From NCBI GenBank assembly GCA_963855995.1, contig OY979725.1, positions 9,200,883 to 9,264,882 on the forward strand: DNA of 64,000 nt. Direction: 5' to 3'. Numbering within the stretch: the first letter of the stretch is position 1; every line of letters starts with the position of its first letter. The position numbers and the translations under genes are program-made. Source of the DNA: Muricea muricata (taxonomy: Eukaryota > Cnidaria > Anthozoa > Malacalcyonacea > Plexauridae). The notes beneath the pieces are model-generated. The model did no database searches and was not told the origin of the DNA. It saw only the letters and a list, made by a program, of their open reading frames with translations. Shown piece by piece: positions 11,581 to 23,713 of this stretch.

Positions 11581-13154
11581 AACCCTACAGGTCTGTCCCC
11601 AACAGTCAAGTTAATGAAATTTGCTTAAATATTAGTTAACAACGCTGGGAAAATAACGTTTGCCTCCTCGGCCTCGCGGTACTGCCTAGTGTTTTCCTGC
11701 ACTCCACGCCCAGCTTTGACTTCAGTTTTGGGTGGATCGAGCATCGATCAGAATTAAATTCTTACCAAACTCAGTTGAACTGGACCCGTCCTCGATCCAC
11801 CCAAAATCGAAGTCAAGACAGTTGTCTTTACCTCTCGGCCACGGAGGGAAAGATATTTGCCAATGAAAGCTTTAACGAGTCTTCCCTTGTTCATCAGCAT
11901 CCAAATAAAAAAAATTGCAAAATTGTCCCTTACAGGCGTTTCTTTTGGCAAGTTACCTAAGTAAACATGAAGTAAAGTAGCAGAAGAAAGACCTGAGTAA
12001 GAAATAATGGCAAAAACACTTCGTTCGCGCAATAAAAACCGATTTTCAGCTTCCTAAAAAGATCATTGAATGTTATACATACGGGTATTTGCTGGCGGAC
12101 AAAGGTCGTCTGACGTCATTTGCTTCTGCAACCCGAAGAAGAAGCTTCGATTTTTATGTCTCCTGACGAACATTTTGAAAGTCTCAATACAGTCTTAATC
12201 TTGAGTATAAATGTCCATTGGTTGTACGGAAATGGCGAGGAAGGTACGAAAGAAACACAACGAGCAAATTGGAGCTGAAACGACGAAGAAATGGAAAAAA
12301 ATTGCGAAGACAAATCTGCCGTTGTCGGGAGAAATCAAAATCAAAATGGCGTCGTCTTCTTCTCCAGTCTAGAAATGCAACGAAAATCGCTATTGTGTAG
12401 TTGGACATTAAAAGTATTGGATTTTTATTCGACATGTAAGCATTCTCTAAATATTCTGTGCACGTTTTAGTCATTAAATGTTATCTTGTTTGAAAACCCA
12501 TTCGGTCTGCTTACCAGGGTGAAATCTATTTTAAAATCTAAGTTAAATATAGTTCAGATAAAGGATAAATCAACATGATCTTATAAATCTATACTCTCTT
12601 TTTGTCATGCCAGCAAGACCGTAAAAAGTATTCGCCACGATTTAAATTTCTTTCTATTTTACGGTTTCTATTTTTCTAATCTTAAATATTGACCTTCACG
12701 TTATAGATATTCCAGAGATTTTGCAAGACAAGCACAGACAACTGTGATGAGAGAAGCCACAGCCAAAAAGAACTTTCAAGAGGATTTAGTGGTAAAAACC
12801 CAAATATTACAATATACTTACTATCATTGCAAATTCTCTATTATACCCCCCCCCCGGATTAATAGAGAGTTTATAATGATGATTATCATCATGTATCAAA
12901 TGCTGTACCAATAGTTTCTTCATTATTCTTTACAAATTTTAACTTACTTTTATTCTTTCTTTCTTTTTCTTCAAAACCTCTTCTGTTCTGATACACTGCA
13001 CTCTATACAAGAAACATGCAAATTCAGACTTTCAGTTCAAATTCAAAGATGATTCCAAGCTAAAGGCAAGCGAGAACCATGATTTAACGAGTGTTTACAT
13101 GACCAATGAGCTGCCTTTCATTTGAATTGCAAGTCTGAATTTCCTGATCCGTTT

Positions 13155-13410
13155 AATTTCCCCTTTCTGTACTCCAATCTACTTTTCCTCCTGTTCACCC
13201 TCTTCTTTCCCGGGTACTCCTTCCAGGATAGCACCCCCTTCCACTGGTTTCTTTATCCTGCTTCTCCCCTTCTTTACCCCAATCCCCCTTATTTACTCCA
13301 ATTTAATTTTCTTCCTCCTGTTTACTCTACTTCTTCGCCTAGTACCCGTCAGGGTAGTACCCCTTCCTTGACACTACTTCAATCTTTATGCTGCCCCCCC
13401 CCCCCACTAC
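13155..13410 (-). repeat. Pyrimidine-rich tract, right arm
   Basis: Mirror of 7090-7345, CTTCTCCCCTTCTTTACCCC-type repeats ending in a C run at about 13395-13405. Confidence 0.7.
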
Positions 13411-13539
13411 TCTCATAATTGTAAATTATTCATATGACGTAGTTACTGGAGAATTATTCATTCAGCTTGGCAATTACACTATATGATAACTACAGTGAAA
13501 CACATTTTCATTAATTCATTATGAGTTCCGCCTCATCGT

Positions 13540-13749
13540 CAGCAGTTTAGTTAAGTACCCGTGTTCCGGTGATTACTGATATTTTACAATTTTAACCATC
13601 CAGTCAACATTCGCAAACCGGAGTACCCGGGATAAACCCACGACTGACTAACTCCTCACATGGGTGTCACGAGTCTGAAGTAAGGATTGAACCCACGACC
13701 TCACATGTGATAGGCGTTTGCTCTGACGATTGCGCCACTTGGCTATTAC
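13540..13749 (-). repeat. tRNA-derived SINE, right arm
   Basis: Mirror of 6751-6960: B box complement GGATTGAACC at 13685-13694 and A box complement CGATTGCGCCA at 13728-13738. Confidence 0.8.
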
Positions 13750-15797
13750 TGTGCAGGATCAAACAATCCTACACGAGAAATTTAAATGCCGTGGCGTTGA
13801 CTTGTGTTTCACTGTAATCATTTTGTAAGACAATTACTAAATAGTTTCCTGAGCAGGATAGCGTCATCCATGTACTTGGCATGTTGCCTTAGGTTCAACT
13901 TCAACATGAGTTTTCCCAAATATCCCGAAATGCCGCGCGCATGTATGACACTATCTTGAAGAGGAAACCATTTGGTATTTTATTACTCTCTTATTTTTTA
14001 TCAGTCATTTGCGCAATCAATAAATATAATCCAGATTGGAGAAATTGTGGGCATTCTTGGGCGCCCGTTCTAGTTTCCTAACGTGGGCAATACTTTTTTC
14101 AATTTGTTTATTCACAAAATCCATCTAGATTTACTTCAAAAAAATTTGAGAAAAATATATAAATATATTTGTCCGCGAAAGTTAGGGAACTGGAAATGAC
14201 ACCAGAAATGTCTTTAAATTCCGCCATTTTGTGTTGCGCTTTTCTTGGAGTTGCATAGATACAGTTTAAGCTTACACGTACACGTTCTACACTTGCTGTA
14301 CTTCTTGCTATCGGAATATCATCATGCCGGGAATTTGTCCATGAGTTTCTTCGTCGACTAACCTCTGTGACCTGTCACGCCTATTATAATTACTTAGTCC
14401 TCTCTAATGCTTGTGAACGTAGTTTTCTTTGCTTATCTTGTAAACAGTTTTCTGAACATCGTAATTTTTTTTTCAAAGAATGCCAAGTAAAAAGTGAATA
14501 CAACAACCATCAACTAATGACGCAACAAGATGGGAAAGAATTCATATCGACATAAGAAGTAAATCACAAGCCGTCTCCATCAGATGTTAAGATGCAAATA
14601 CTATCACAATGTACGGTTTGTTAAAGTCAATTTCAATTAACGCTTAGTGTCCTATATTCTAAAATATTTTGTAACATTAATTTTCTCCTTATTTTATGTT
14701 GGTTGACTGGACACGAGTGAGCTAGTTACCTACTGGACCGGCGTGATGTTCCATGAAGAGAGTCGCCAACCAGGTGAAACCATAAACAGCATGATGAAAC
14801 GAGAACAACCGAAGCCAAGAAGATCCAAAGATAGAGTGAAAGTAAGTTTTTTGATTTTATCTTGTCGTTTCTATTTTCTTTAGCAGTTCAGCTTTCGTTT
14901 CAATAAAAATTAACATCTCGCACTAACGTTGCTAGTGTTGGCAGTGCTGTAAAAAGCACACAGGATCTTTCACTACATTAAACAATAAAAAAACAAAATT
15001 CGACTTTCGAGCGAATTAAAGCCTTTCGTTGGGGAGTTGGTCGTAAAGATAGAAATTTAATGCGCTGTCTGCCATCTTAGATTCATATTTGATCTCGTTG
15101 ACACGTAAAATCTTAATTCCCAAACAACTTGAAGTAAGCTAGTTTTGATAGAAGTTACATTTCACCTGCAAAGTAATAGTTGAAGAGATATTGGTAATAA
15201 ATTTGAGAGAGCTTTTGAGAGAGATTAGTGCGAGATATTAATTTTTATTGTTCGAAAGAGCTTTAAGAATTTACACATTCCTTACGTGTTGTTTAATTCT
15301 CGAGATATTTTGATTTAAAATCATAAATTAGGGTAGCTGCAAGTTGTGTGCGTGTGAGAAATAAAGACTCCTTCACGGCTATGATTTTCTTTTGTGTTTT
15401 GTTCACGATTTACTAATGATTCTCGAGATTTTAATAAAAAAATTTCATATTAACAGCTTACACAATAATTTGGCCGGCCTAATTAATAAACTATTTTATT
15501 ATACATTGCAGTTGTTTTATGCGTTGTGATTGATCAGCTGTATGCAGATAAATGCGACTATCACACAATCTGCAGATAACTCAGTTATCTGCTAGCAGAT
15601 AACTGAGTTATCTGGATGTTGAGCCTACGGTGCAGATTATTACAGTATGCGGTATTCGTTGGCATCAATGGTTGGCATGGCAACAACATTTTTTCGATAT
15701 TTTCTGTTTCATGTTATGGCATCTTCCTTTTTAAGCTCTTCCGAGGGCGAAATGCGTCAATTGCTCGAGGAAAAAGACTTAAAATGTATAATAAAGC

Positions 15798-15935
15798 AAT
15801 TATCGGATTCGGTTTTTGTGATATGCAAAATTATCAATCTCTCGGTAAGAGTTATCTGACTCGCCTTCGGCTCGGCTGATAACTCTTACCTCGACATTGA
15901 TAATTCCGCATATCACAAAAACCTCATCCAATAAT
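15798..15935. repeat. Foldback MITE, right arm
   Basis: Mirror of 3970-4106, with the same GGTTTTTGTGATATGC inverted ends. Confidence 0.6.
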
Positions 15936-16851
15936 TGTTTAATATGTTATAGTTTATAAATTACTCGTAACTATCATCTCATGATTTAATTCTTTCTACT
16001 ATTGCAAAGGGTGATGGGATGTGAAAAAAACGCACAAGAAAAGAAAAGAATGAACGATCCTGGACGACAAGACCCACAAAACAACAATCCACAAGAATGA
16101 GAAGACACGACATTGTAATAGAAAGTAGTGGTAATGTGCAAGTTAGTAGAAAACAAGATACTTATTATTGAGGGATCAAAGAGGATTTAATAGATATTTC
16201 TCGTTAATGAAAAAGAGAAGACAGCAAATTAAGTGAAAAAAATTGGATTGAAATAACATTGATATCAAATACATTCAACAAAATAATTAAATAGAATACC
16301 TAGGAGTTTGGCAGTCAATTTTCGAGTCAAAAAACAGGTAAAAATATGGTAAATGTCGACAATATTTTTTAAAGAAACAATACCTTAACGCCTGGAAATT
16401 TCGTCTCTAACATTTGGATTTGGATATTTCTAAAAACAAAACAAAACAAAATAACATGTAGGATTGAACGTTTTACAAAAATAAGTTTCGTAATAATGCC
16501 ACTAAATTATAGTTGATGCATTTGGTCACTATTTTTGGTTTGCACATGCCGTCATTTCGTGTGATTGGGCGCCATCTTGGTTGACTCTGCAGATTACTTC
16601 AGCTGTTTACAGCGAAGTACTTGTGTCAATTTACTATTTCATCGTTAGTTTTAGCGTATCATGAATGATACTTCAAAGATGTATGGCTCGATAGGATCAG
16701 ATATAATGAATAGATACTTTGTGGTTGCCATGTGTTTCAAACGTCAACAAAGATGGCGTCGATTGTAAACGATCAATTCCGTCGTTCTACCTTTAAAGAA
16801 TGTGTTCTCTGGTTAAAAAGCGAGAAAATTTGACTTGTATTCCAATTCACC

Positions 16852-17081
16852 GTAGCAAAACAAATGGTGGCATGTCGATTTTACCAGAATTTAATGCGGG
16901 TATCAATCAAGAATAGCAGTGAAATGATATTTAACATAAGCTAATGGACGGAATTTTAACACAAGTGACAAAATAACCTATCTGTCTGTTCCTCAAACGA
17001 GGTTAATTTACCTTAAGTTTTTAAACGATTTCAGACCGCAAGGCATTCTGGTAAAATCAACACCCGCCATCTTTTTGCTAC
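16852..17081. mobile_element. MITE with GATGGCG-bearing ends, right arm
   Basis: Mirror of 2694-2923; ends GTAGCAAAACAAATGGTGGC and CCCGCCATCTTTTTGCTAC. Confidence 0.75.
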
Positions 17082-17584
17082 ATTAAATTCCCAAGGGAAT
17101 ATATCATTTCTTTGTTTCTTAGCTAATTTGGTTCATACATCCATGCAAATCAGTAGGATCATTATATTTTTTTGTGCATTTTAAATTCCCATGGGAATAC
17201 GGCATGCTTTGTTTCAATGGTGATGCGTCTGTTTATGGTAATTACTGCATAATGCGAATCCTCTTTGATTATTAATATGATAAGTATCTTGGTGCTTTCA
17301 GATTTGTTTTGGTAAGCAGGAACAATGAAGTCATTGTTTGTGTACACTAAAGCAAATTACGAAGGTGGTTTGAGAGCAGCTGCGAGGTACCATGCAAATG
17401 AAGGCGTTTCGGTTAAATAAGTGTGAGAATTACGGCATTAAAAATTGCATGTCATCTACACTTAAGGATATAAGTTGCCAAAAAAAAAAACAACTTTAGT
17501 GAATCTGTTGAGTTTCAATTGCTTTTTATTTTTGCCTAATTCTCATGCTTATTTGACCCAGCCTTGGACTTTGGTAAGTATCAG

Positions 17585-17824
17585 GGGCCGGTTGTATCAA
17601 AGGCGTTTAGCTTAAACGGTGGATAAGTCAAAAATATGAAACACGTTTCCATGTTGTATAAACAAACCAGCTGAAGTTATTTGACCTGAGAAGAACAATT
17701 ATATATAAAACTAAATATTTATTCTATTTCAACTCATAATTTCGGTTCCGTACTAGGTGTAAAACTGATTTTTAAATTTCACTTATCCACCGTTTAAGCT
17801 AAACGCCTTTGATACAACCGGCCC
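17585..17824. mobile_element. PIF/Harbinger-like MITE, right arm
   Basis: Mirror of 1951-2190, flanked by CAG at 17582-17584 and 17825-17827. It was present before the palindrome arms were copied from each other. Confidence 0.8.
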
Positions 17825-18662
17825 CAGGTTTATATTTACTCCGGAACAGTTAACACAACGAAAAGCCCATGCCCATTCAGCTAAGGTTTTACGTTTGAAA
17901 ATTCAATCAAAAACTCAGTCTAAGTGGGTTTAAGTAGCTAGAGATAACGTAATTTATCTTTTTATTTTGCTTTTTTGTTTATAACGTAATTTATTAGCTA
18001 AATGTATGGACTGCGAGGGTGTGCGCCGTGTGTAAGTTGCATGGGATTAGGTTTATTAAAGGAATTAAAATTTTTGAAAGTATGCTTAAAAACCAAAATC
18101 TGTCGTCACTTCTAACAAAACAGTTAAGAGTAGGTTTCAACATCAACTAAATTGATCTATACTATTAACTAAGAAAAATGCGAATTAAGTTTTATATTTT
18201 GCAAGCAAATTTTAAATAGAATTCTCACCTGTTTTTATGTACGAGCTTTTTCTGTTTACGTTTGATCTAAAATATCCAAATAAATTGCATTTAAAATGCA
18301 TACTTTACCGAAAATTTAACTCTTTTAATTTTCGAAATTGGGTGGCAGTCGGGGTGGTGGTGGTGCATGCGGGTTTATCAGCTGTGAGTGACTGTGCGAT
18401 GGTGAGGAAAGTGAAGGTAACGAATGGAATGCAGGAGCTTAGAACTGAGGAAGACAGCTTAGAACTGAGGCAGGTAGGCAGTTGGTAGGATCAGCGGGGG
18501 GCACTTGACATTTTGGCTTTGGGAATCAAATTTGCATGCTAAGTACTTAAGTCACTAACGTTTGTTGTTTTAATTTGTTAGGTACGCGCGGCTGCTCTCT
18601 AGGGAAGATCAACTTAGCAATTGTATTAGCACTTGCAAAGTTGGTCTTCTCTTTGCCGGCTA

Positions 18663-18775
18663 CCCCGGCCAGTTCTCCGAGTGCTACTTCCACCGTGAAT
18701 AAGTAGAAGTACTTGTACTACATGTATAAGTACTTCTACTTAGGTGGAAGTGGCACTTGGGGAGCTGGCCGGGGT
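18663..18775. repeat. Imperfect hairpin, right arm
   Basis: Mirror of 1000-1112: CTACCCCGGCCAGTTCTCC pairs with GGGGAGCTGGCCGGGGTAG, with the AAGTAGAAGTACTT stem inside. Confidence 0.7.
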
Positions 18776-18968
18776 AGGGGGATTTTTTTTATTCAATTTC
18801 TCAATTCCCATGGGAATTGAATTTTTAATTAAAAAGGGGTCACAAGTAAATTTTGTAAACAATTTATTGAAAAAATTTGTAAAGATTACATACAATTTGA
18901 ATAACAATAAAAAGAGATTAACTACCACACATTGTACTTATTAAAATAACAACAGAAGAAAACAGAAC

Positions 18969-19216
18969 ATGGCAGAGAGAACAATAACACAAGTGAATGA
19001 ACAAAGTCCTAAAAAACTTGGGTCTTTTCAACGTAAGTAAATGTTTATACTTCAAAATATATTATAACAATGAAACAACTTGAAGTGATAAATTTTGAGA
19101 GTTTTGCAAAGGTTTACCAAGCATATAACGAGTTGTTTCACAATTACAAAGAAAAACATGTGGCTCAAAACATGCAACTGATAGAGATGACGAGAAGGCT
19201 TAACAAGTCTAAGTAG
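18969..19216 (+). CDS. Possible small two-exon gene, right-arm copy
   Basis: An ATG at 18969 opens 21 codons beginning MAERTITQVNEQSPKK and ends in the consensus-like donor AAC|GTAAGT at 19033. A second open stretch from ATG 19070 to TAG 19214-19216 encodes 48 residues beginning MKQLEVINFESFAKVYQAY, rich in charged and polar residues and possibly helical. Splicing 19033 to the AG at 19084-19085 joins the two in frame, but would need a 53-base intron, which is very short. Both arms keep the frames. A diverged relative of the donor region lies near 20160-20215. No known family is recognised. The splice model is inference. Confidence 0.28.
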
Positions 19217-19249
19217 AAAGGTTTTCAAAAGTTAGTCACATTTTTATAA

Positions 19250-19334
19250 CCATATGTAACTACCCTGTCAACTCTCCCAGTGGGAAGAACCGGAGTACCC
19301 GGAGAAAACCCACGAGTTTTGGCGGAGCGTTGAC
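19250..19334 (-). repeat. SINE body fragment, right arm
   Basis: Mirror copy of 441-525, with the same CCGGAGTACCCGGAG core on the minus strand. It was carried by the duplication and is not an independent insertion. Confidence 0.7.
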
Positions 19335-19774
19335 CAACGCTTTTTCAAATACAGCCAGCCTCACAGAAGAAAGGTATTTTTGTCAAAAGAAAAATATCAT
19401 TTTTAATCAATTGTGCTTTTATAAGTCAGAAAAAATACATGCACGAATTACCAACGAATTTTGATGGCTTTGAGACATGTAACGTGGGCACATAATTCTT
19501 CCTAAAAATACTTTTTTGTACTCGAAACAACCCTTCAAAACGTCGAAAAACAACGAAGAAACGATTTTTTTATAAATTCCAAATTGACCAAGCTGTAATG
19601 TTCGGAGCCACATTTTTCTTATTGCGTTTCTAACCTGACAATGTGAAATGCACTAAACATTGCTACCTTTATTTTTTTTAACAAAAAATTCAAAAATACA
19701 TAGAATAAAAACCAAGCATTTTTAGAATATTGTGTGTAGCACGACATTTTTCAGAAACCAATCTCTTACACTTT

Positions 19775-22427
19775 TCTTTGCATAACAGTGCATGCGATCT
19801 ATTTTTCGCAAAAAAATACAAAGAAAGTCTCAGACATCTCATTTTTCTGGTGGGCACAAGAACAGAAGCTTTTTGTTCAAATTGTGATAATTTATTTGAG
19901 ATAACTTTGGGCAAAATTCTATTTTTCATTGAAAACAGCCGAAAAATCAATGCTTTGGCTTTGCCCAGCAACTAATGAAGTCACTCGATAGTGAAGTTGC
20001 TTTATATACAATTGATAGTTTCAGTGTTAAAGAGACCAAAATAAAAGTAGAAATACATAACTTAGATTGATCTTGGATTGAAAAGTAAAAAATTTATTCG
20101 AAGAATCAATTTAAATTTAGTCTTTTTGGAAGGTACCATTGTCAGGTTAGGAACATATCTCTTTGAAGTATAAATTCATCTTTACTTACTTGTAGAAAAG
20201 ACTATATTCAAGAGCCATGTAAACCTGTTTTCTTATATTATTATTACCACGCAAGTATTACAAAGTGGAATATTTGAAATGTAAACTTGAACTGAAGCAA
20301 AGGAAATGCACATACAAATTCAGAAATATTTCAATTGCCAAAATACAAATTCACCACAACCAAACAATATAAAAAGTTCCAGTAGGCAATATGTTGTAAT
20401 TTTAATTAAGAAACTTATAAAGTAATAAATCATACAGGAAACACAAAAGAAATCATTTTCTCATCTTACAGAATCGGTATTTTCAAAATCACTTTGCTAT
20501 AGATCTGATGTATAAAATTGACGAGTTTCACAAGCCATTTACAACATTCGCATCTGTGTATGTCAGATATCTCGCCTTCAGCTTGGGTTTGTATATCCGA
20601 TACAACCCGGTCACTTGTATTGTAAATAGTACAAATCAAAATTGTTATCAAATCAAAGTCTCAAACTAATTTAAATTATTCTACTCCATATAATGCCAGA
20701 CAGTTTTACTTTTTCTCAGGAAAGACCTTATGTTCAACAAGGTAAATTTGGCATGTTAATTAAGAAGTCTGTAAAATTTGAAATTGCACAGTATCAACTA
20801 AAAGCTTCATGTGACTTAAAACTTTTTCAAGTCGATGTAATGCGAAGAACTCTGGTAAAGTATTTACTGTATCCAGGCATCAATAGAAAACTTTTAAAAT
20901 TAAAAATTGTAGTTACTTATACTTATTATTGGCCGACATCTGTACTGCTTGTTTATCTAGAAAATCTGGCATACTGTCAATTTTTTTAGTCCAAGGAAAC
21001 TTTTTTACTCTTAAATTCTTACATCTGCCACATCTTTTCTTTGCTAATAAAAAGAGCCCACAGAATTTATTTGGCAAGTTGTGGTTTTCTTTTTCATTTA
21101 AGATATGTAATTAATTGATAAAGTTAAAGAACAACTGCATCAGTTCATCTCAATTCCAAACAAGTTCCACTTTGTAAACAAAAGACAATATGCTAGCTTA
21201 TTTTGTCCTTAATAAGTAGTTCATCTTAAAGTTTGAAAGTCAACATTCTAGTACAAAATCACAAAGTCTGTATCTAAGATAAATTACCAGTAGTATAAAA
21301 TATTACAAAGTATTTTTTTAACTTTAAAGGGTCCAATATAACATTGAGAACTATTGTGATTTTCAAATGAACTTTCCAAACTTTCAAATGAACACTCAAA
21401 GCCAGCTTAAACAAAAGATGATTGAGATAGTAAACCAGGAAATAACATAGGTGTTGTAATTTTTTATCAAAAATATGATATAGTGCATATAACAGAAACA
21501 TTTCAATTAAAAAGTAGAAATATATTTCCTGTGGTTAGTTTTAATTGCTACATATATTGAAATTTTAGTATAATAATGGATGTTTTTGTTTCTGGCAAAG
21601 TCACCTCAATCTCCTTATGTTTAACCAACATTACAAAGTCAAATAATGACAAACACGAATGATTAAACACAAATTTATATTTTAATGGGTAAAAATAAAT
21701 ATGTCCAAATTAGTATAATCATGCATATAGGTCTAGTAGGGTACCAATTTTTAGAAACAGAATTGTGTTGTTTAGAGGCATAACATATAAAATTGCTAGA
21801 TTTGATATTTCAGTTTTTTAAGAAAGCCTTTTGTATGTGTTTTCATGAACTCTTGGGCCATAATTCAATTGATTTGAACCAAATAAGATTCTAACTTTCT
21901 TTTAAAACACAGTTCATCATTATTTGACTTTTTCTAAGATTAAAATGCTTCTGGAGCACATGAGATTCCACGGTATGTGTACCCACAAAATAATCGTCAA
22001 ATTAGGTGAGAATGAAACCGTCATGTCCAAAATTATACCGTCCCAAATTGTCCCATATTCAATATTGTACATGCAATATTCCAATACCTTTAACAATTTC
22101 ATTTTTCATAATCTGCCAGTTGTTGAGAGGAGGTTAAGCATTTTGTCGATCTACAAACAAATTTCAAAGAATTCTATTGAAGATAGATAACTGAAATGGT
22201 AAACAAACTGCAAAAGATAACAATGCAAGTGGTTGGGTAAAAACTAAAGACCACGTAAAGTCGGCCATTCTGTACAGTGTTTGGATTTGACAGTTTGAAT
22301 TTTAATTGCCTCAAGAAAAGTCTAAAAGGCATTAAAAACATAACATTCCTTGTTCTTTTTTAACCTCCCGACCTTGCACGACTCCCACATCCTGCTCCGT
22401 CTCCTCCTATCCACCTCCCACCCTCAA
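19775..22427. other. AT-rich sequence, almost no recognisable feature
   Basis: No convincing gene. Near 20137-20230 a stretch (CATTGTCAGGTTAGGAACAT, then TGAAGTATAAATTCATC and TTTACTTACTTGTAGAAAAG) resembles left-arm 130-150 and 718-770 in the same direction. It may be a diverged fragment of the same family. From 22366 a ~75-bp tandem unit begins (see the next entries). Open frames here, including 19690-19971 and 20693-20989, show no family resemblance. Confidence 0.5.
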
Positions 22428-22436
22428 GGCCCTGTC

Positions 22437-23365
22437 CAGTGAACTCTAATACAACTGGAACGATAACTCTTATATTTTCGTCCTATGATCGGACGAAGCC
22501 AAATTTGAAGCAAAAGGCGGGAACCGCGCGGGGAAAATGGCTTGTTCGAAAGGACTGGGGAAAGTTACGAGGAGTGAAAAGTTTGTTTTTGAGCGAAAAT
22601 ATACATGAAAAATTAGAATTTTCATCACAAGACTTCAATTTTAAAGATTCGATCCTGGTTTTCTGGATATTCCTGACTATTCTACACTTAGTTACAGAAA
22701 AAATTGAGGGCTATCAGTTTTTTACTCTGGAAAATGACGAAAGTTTCAACGTGCCGAAGCAAACTACGAAGCAAACTACGCTCTTCAACTCAAGAATATA
22801 TTGCTTTAAAACATTTCAACACTTCCAAAACTTATCTTGTGCTAAAGTCCAGGTATCGTTGTTTATTTTGAGCTTTTAGTCTTTGCTGTAGCCCTTTTAA
22901 AACGCGAGTAAATCGAGGTTTTCAAAGTGGTGTATTTGTATGGTTGATTTAAAAATACGTATAAAACTTATATTTTTCGTCAGATAGCATTAGTTTTAAA
23001 GCTTTAAACTTCGGTTACGGATAGTTCTTGGCAGCCTCTTCCATCTAACGGTTAAAACTCGAAAGGTATCAGTTGTTTAAAAAAGATATTTCATCACAAA
23101 GTTTTTGCCGAAACTGTTTTTCATTTTTAGCAGCCAAAAAATATTTTAAAATCTTACTCGACGTCCTAGAAAGTTGAGGTACATGAAATTTCAATCTACC
23201 TAGAAAATATTTAGCACCTAACTGGCTCTAAAACACGAAGTTAAAGGGTCCAAAAGAGCTTTTGAAAATAGGTCATATTTTGGTGGCTTGGCCTTCATGG
23301 CGGCCTTCAATTTGGCTTCAAAGATGGCGGCCAAGTTATCGTTCCAGTCTTTTTTGAGTTCACTG
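22437..23365. mobile_element. 929-bp element with 9-bp target duplication
   Basis: The ends CAGTGAACTC and GAGTTCACTG are inverted, and farther in ACTGGAACGATAACT pairs with AGTTATCGTTCCAGT. GGCCCTGTC is duplicated exactly at 22428-22436 and 23366-23374. Nine-base duplications are typical of Mutator-like elements. No transposase is seen. The 146-codon open frame at 22439-22879 has no recognisable domain. Confidence 0.75.
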
Positions 23366-23478
23366 GGCCCTGTCACACGGTGCAATTTTTCTTGCACTTG
23401 TAACTGCTCCGTCTCCTTCTCTATCCACCTCTTACCCTTAAGGCCCTGTCACACGGTGCACTTTTCCTTGCATTCACC

Positions 23479-23713
23479 GTAGCAAAAAAGATGGCGACAT
23501 GTCGATTTTACCAGAATGCATTGCAGGTATCAAGAAAGAATACGTGGGAAAAGATGACAAGAAACAAAGCTACTGGATTGAAATTTTAACACAAGTGTGA
23601 AAATAACCTATTGTCTTCTGTCTGTTCTTTAAAAGACGTTAATTTGCCTTTTTAAACAATTTCAGACTACCATGCACTCTGGTAAAATCGACATTTGCCA
23701 TCTTTTTTGCTAC
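23479..23713. mobile_element. MITE with GATGGCG-bearing ends, third copy
   Basis: A 235-bp element; ends GTAGCAAAAAAGATGGCGAC and GCCATCTTTTTTGCTAC, with TCGATTTTACCAGAATGCA just inside. Same family as 2694-2923 and 16852-17081. Confidence 0.8.

Larger units (their letters stand above)
10553..19774 (-). repeat. Right arm of ~20-kb palindrome
   Basis: This is the reverse complement of 1-9978, about 0.75 kb shorter because it lacks three insertions present on the left. Pairing continues to the last base that can be tested, since 19774 pairs with window base 1. The true outer edge of the palindrome may therefore lie beyond 19774. The presence of scattered substitutions and clean indels shows the two arms have existed separately for some time. 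Confidence 0.95.

Noticed and set aside
1-19774. Palindrome as a pure assembly artefact
   Set aside because: Arms differ by substitutions, and by three insertions of which one has an exact empty-site partner. A related head-to-head centre exists at 35965-39060. A join of two haplotypes is not fully excluded without read data.
19690-19971. 93-codon minus-strand frame followed by AATAAA
   Set aside because: An AATAAA lies about 20 bases after the stop, but no homology or splice evidence was found and an equally long frame lies on the other strand.
22439-22879. 146-codon open frame as a gene
   Set aside because: It starts within the terminal inverted repeat of a 929-bp non-autonomous element and has no recognisable domain.
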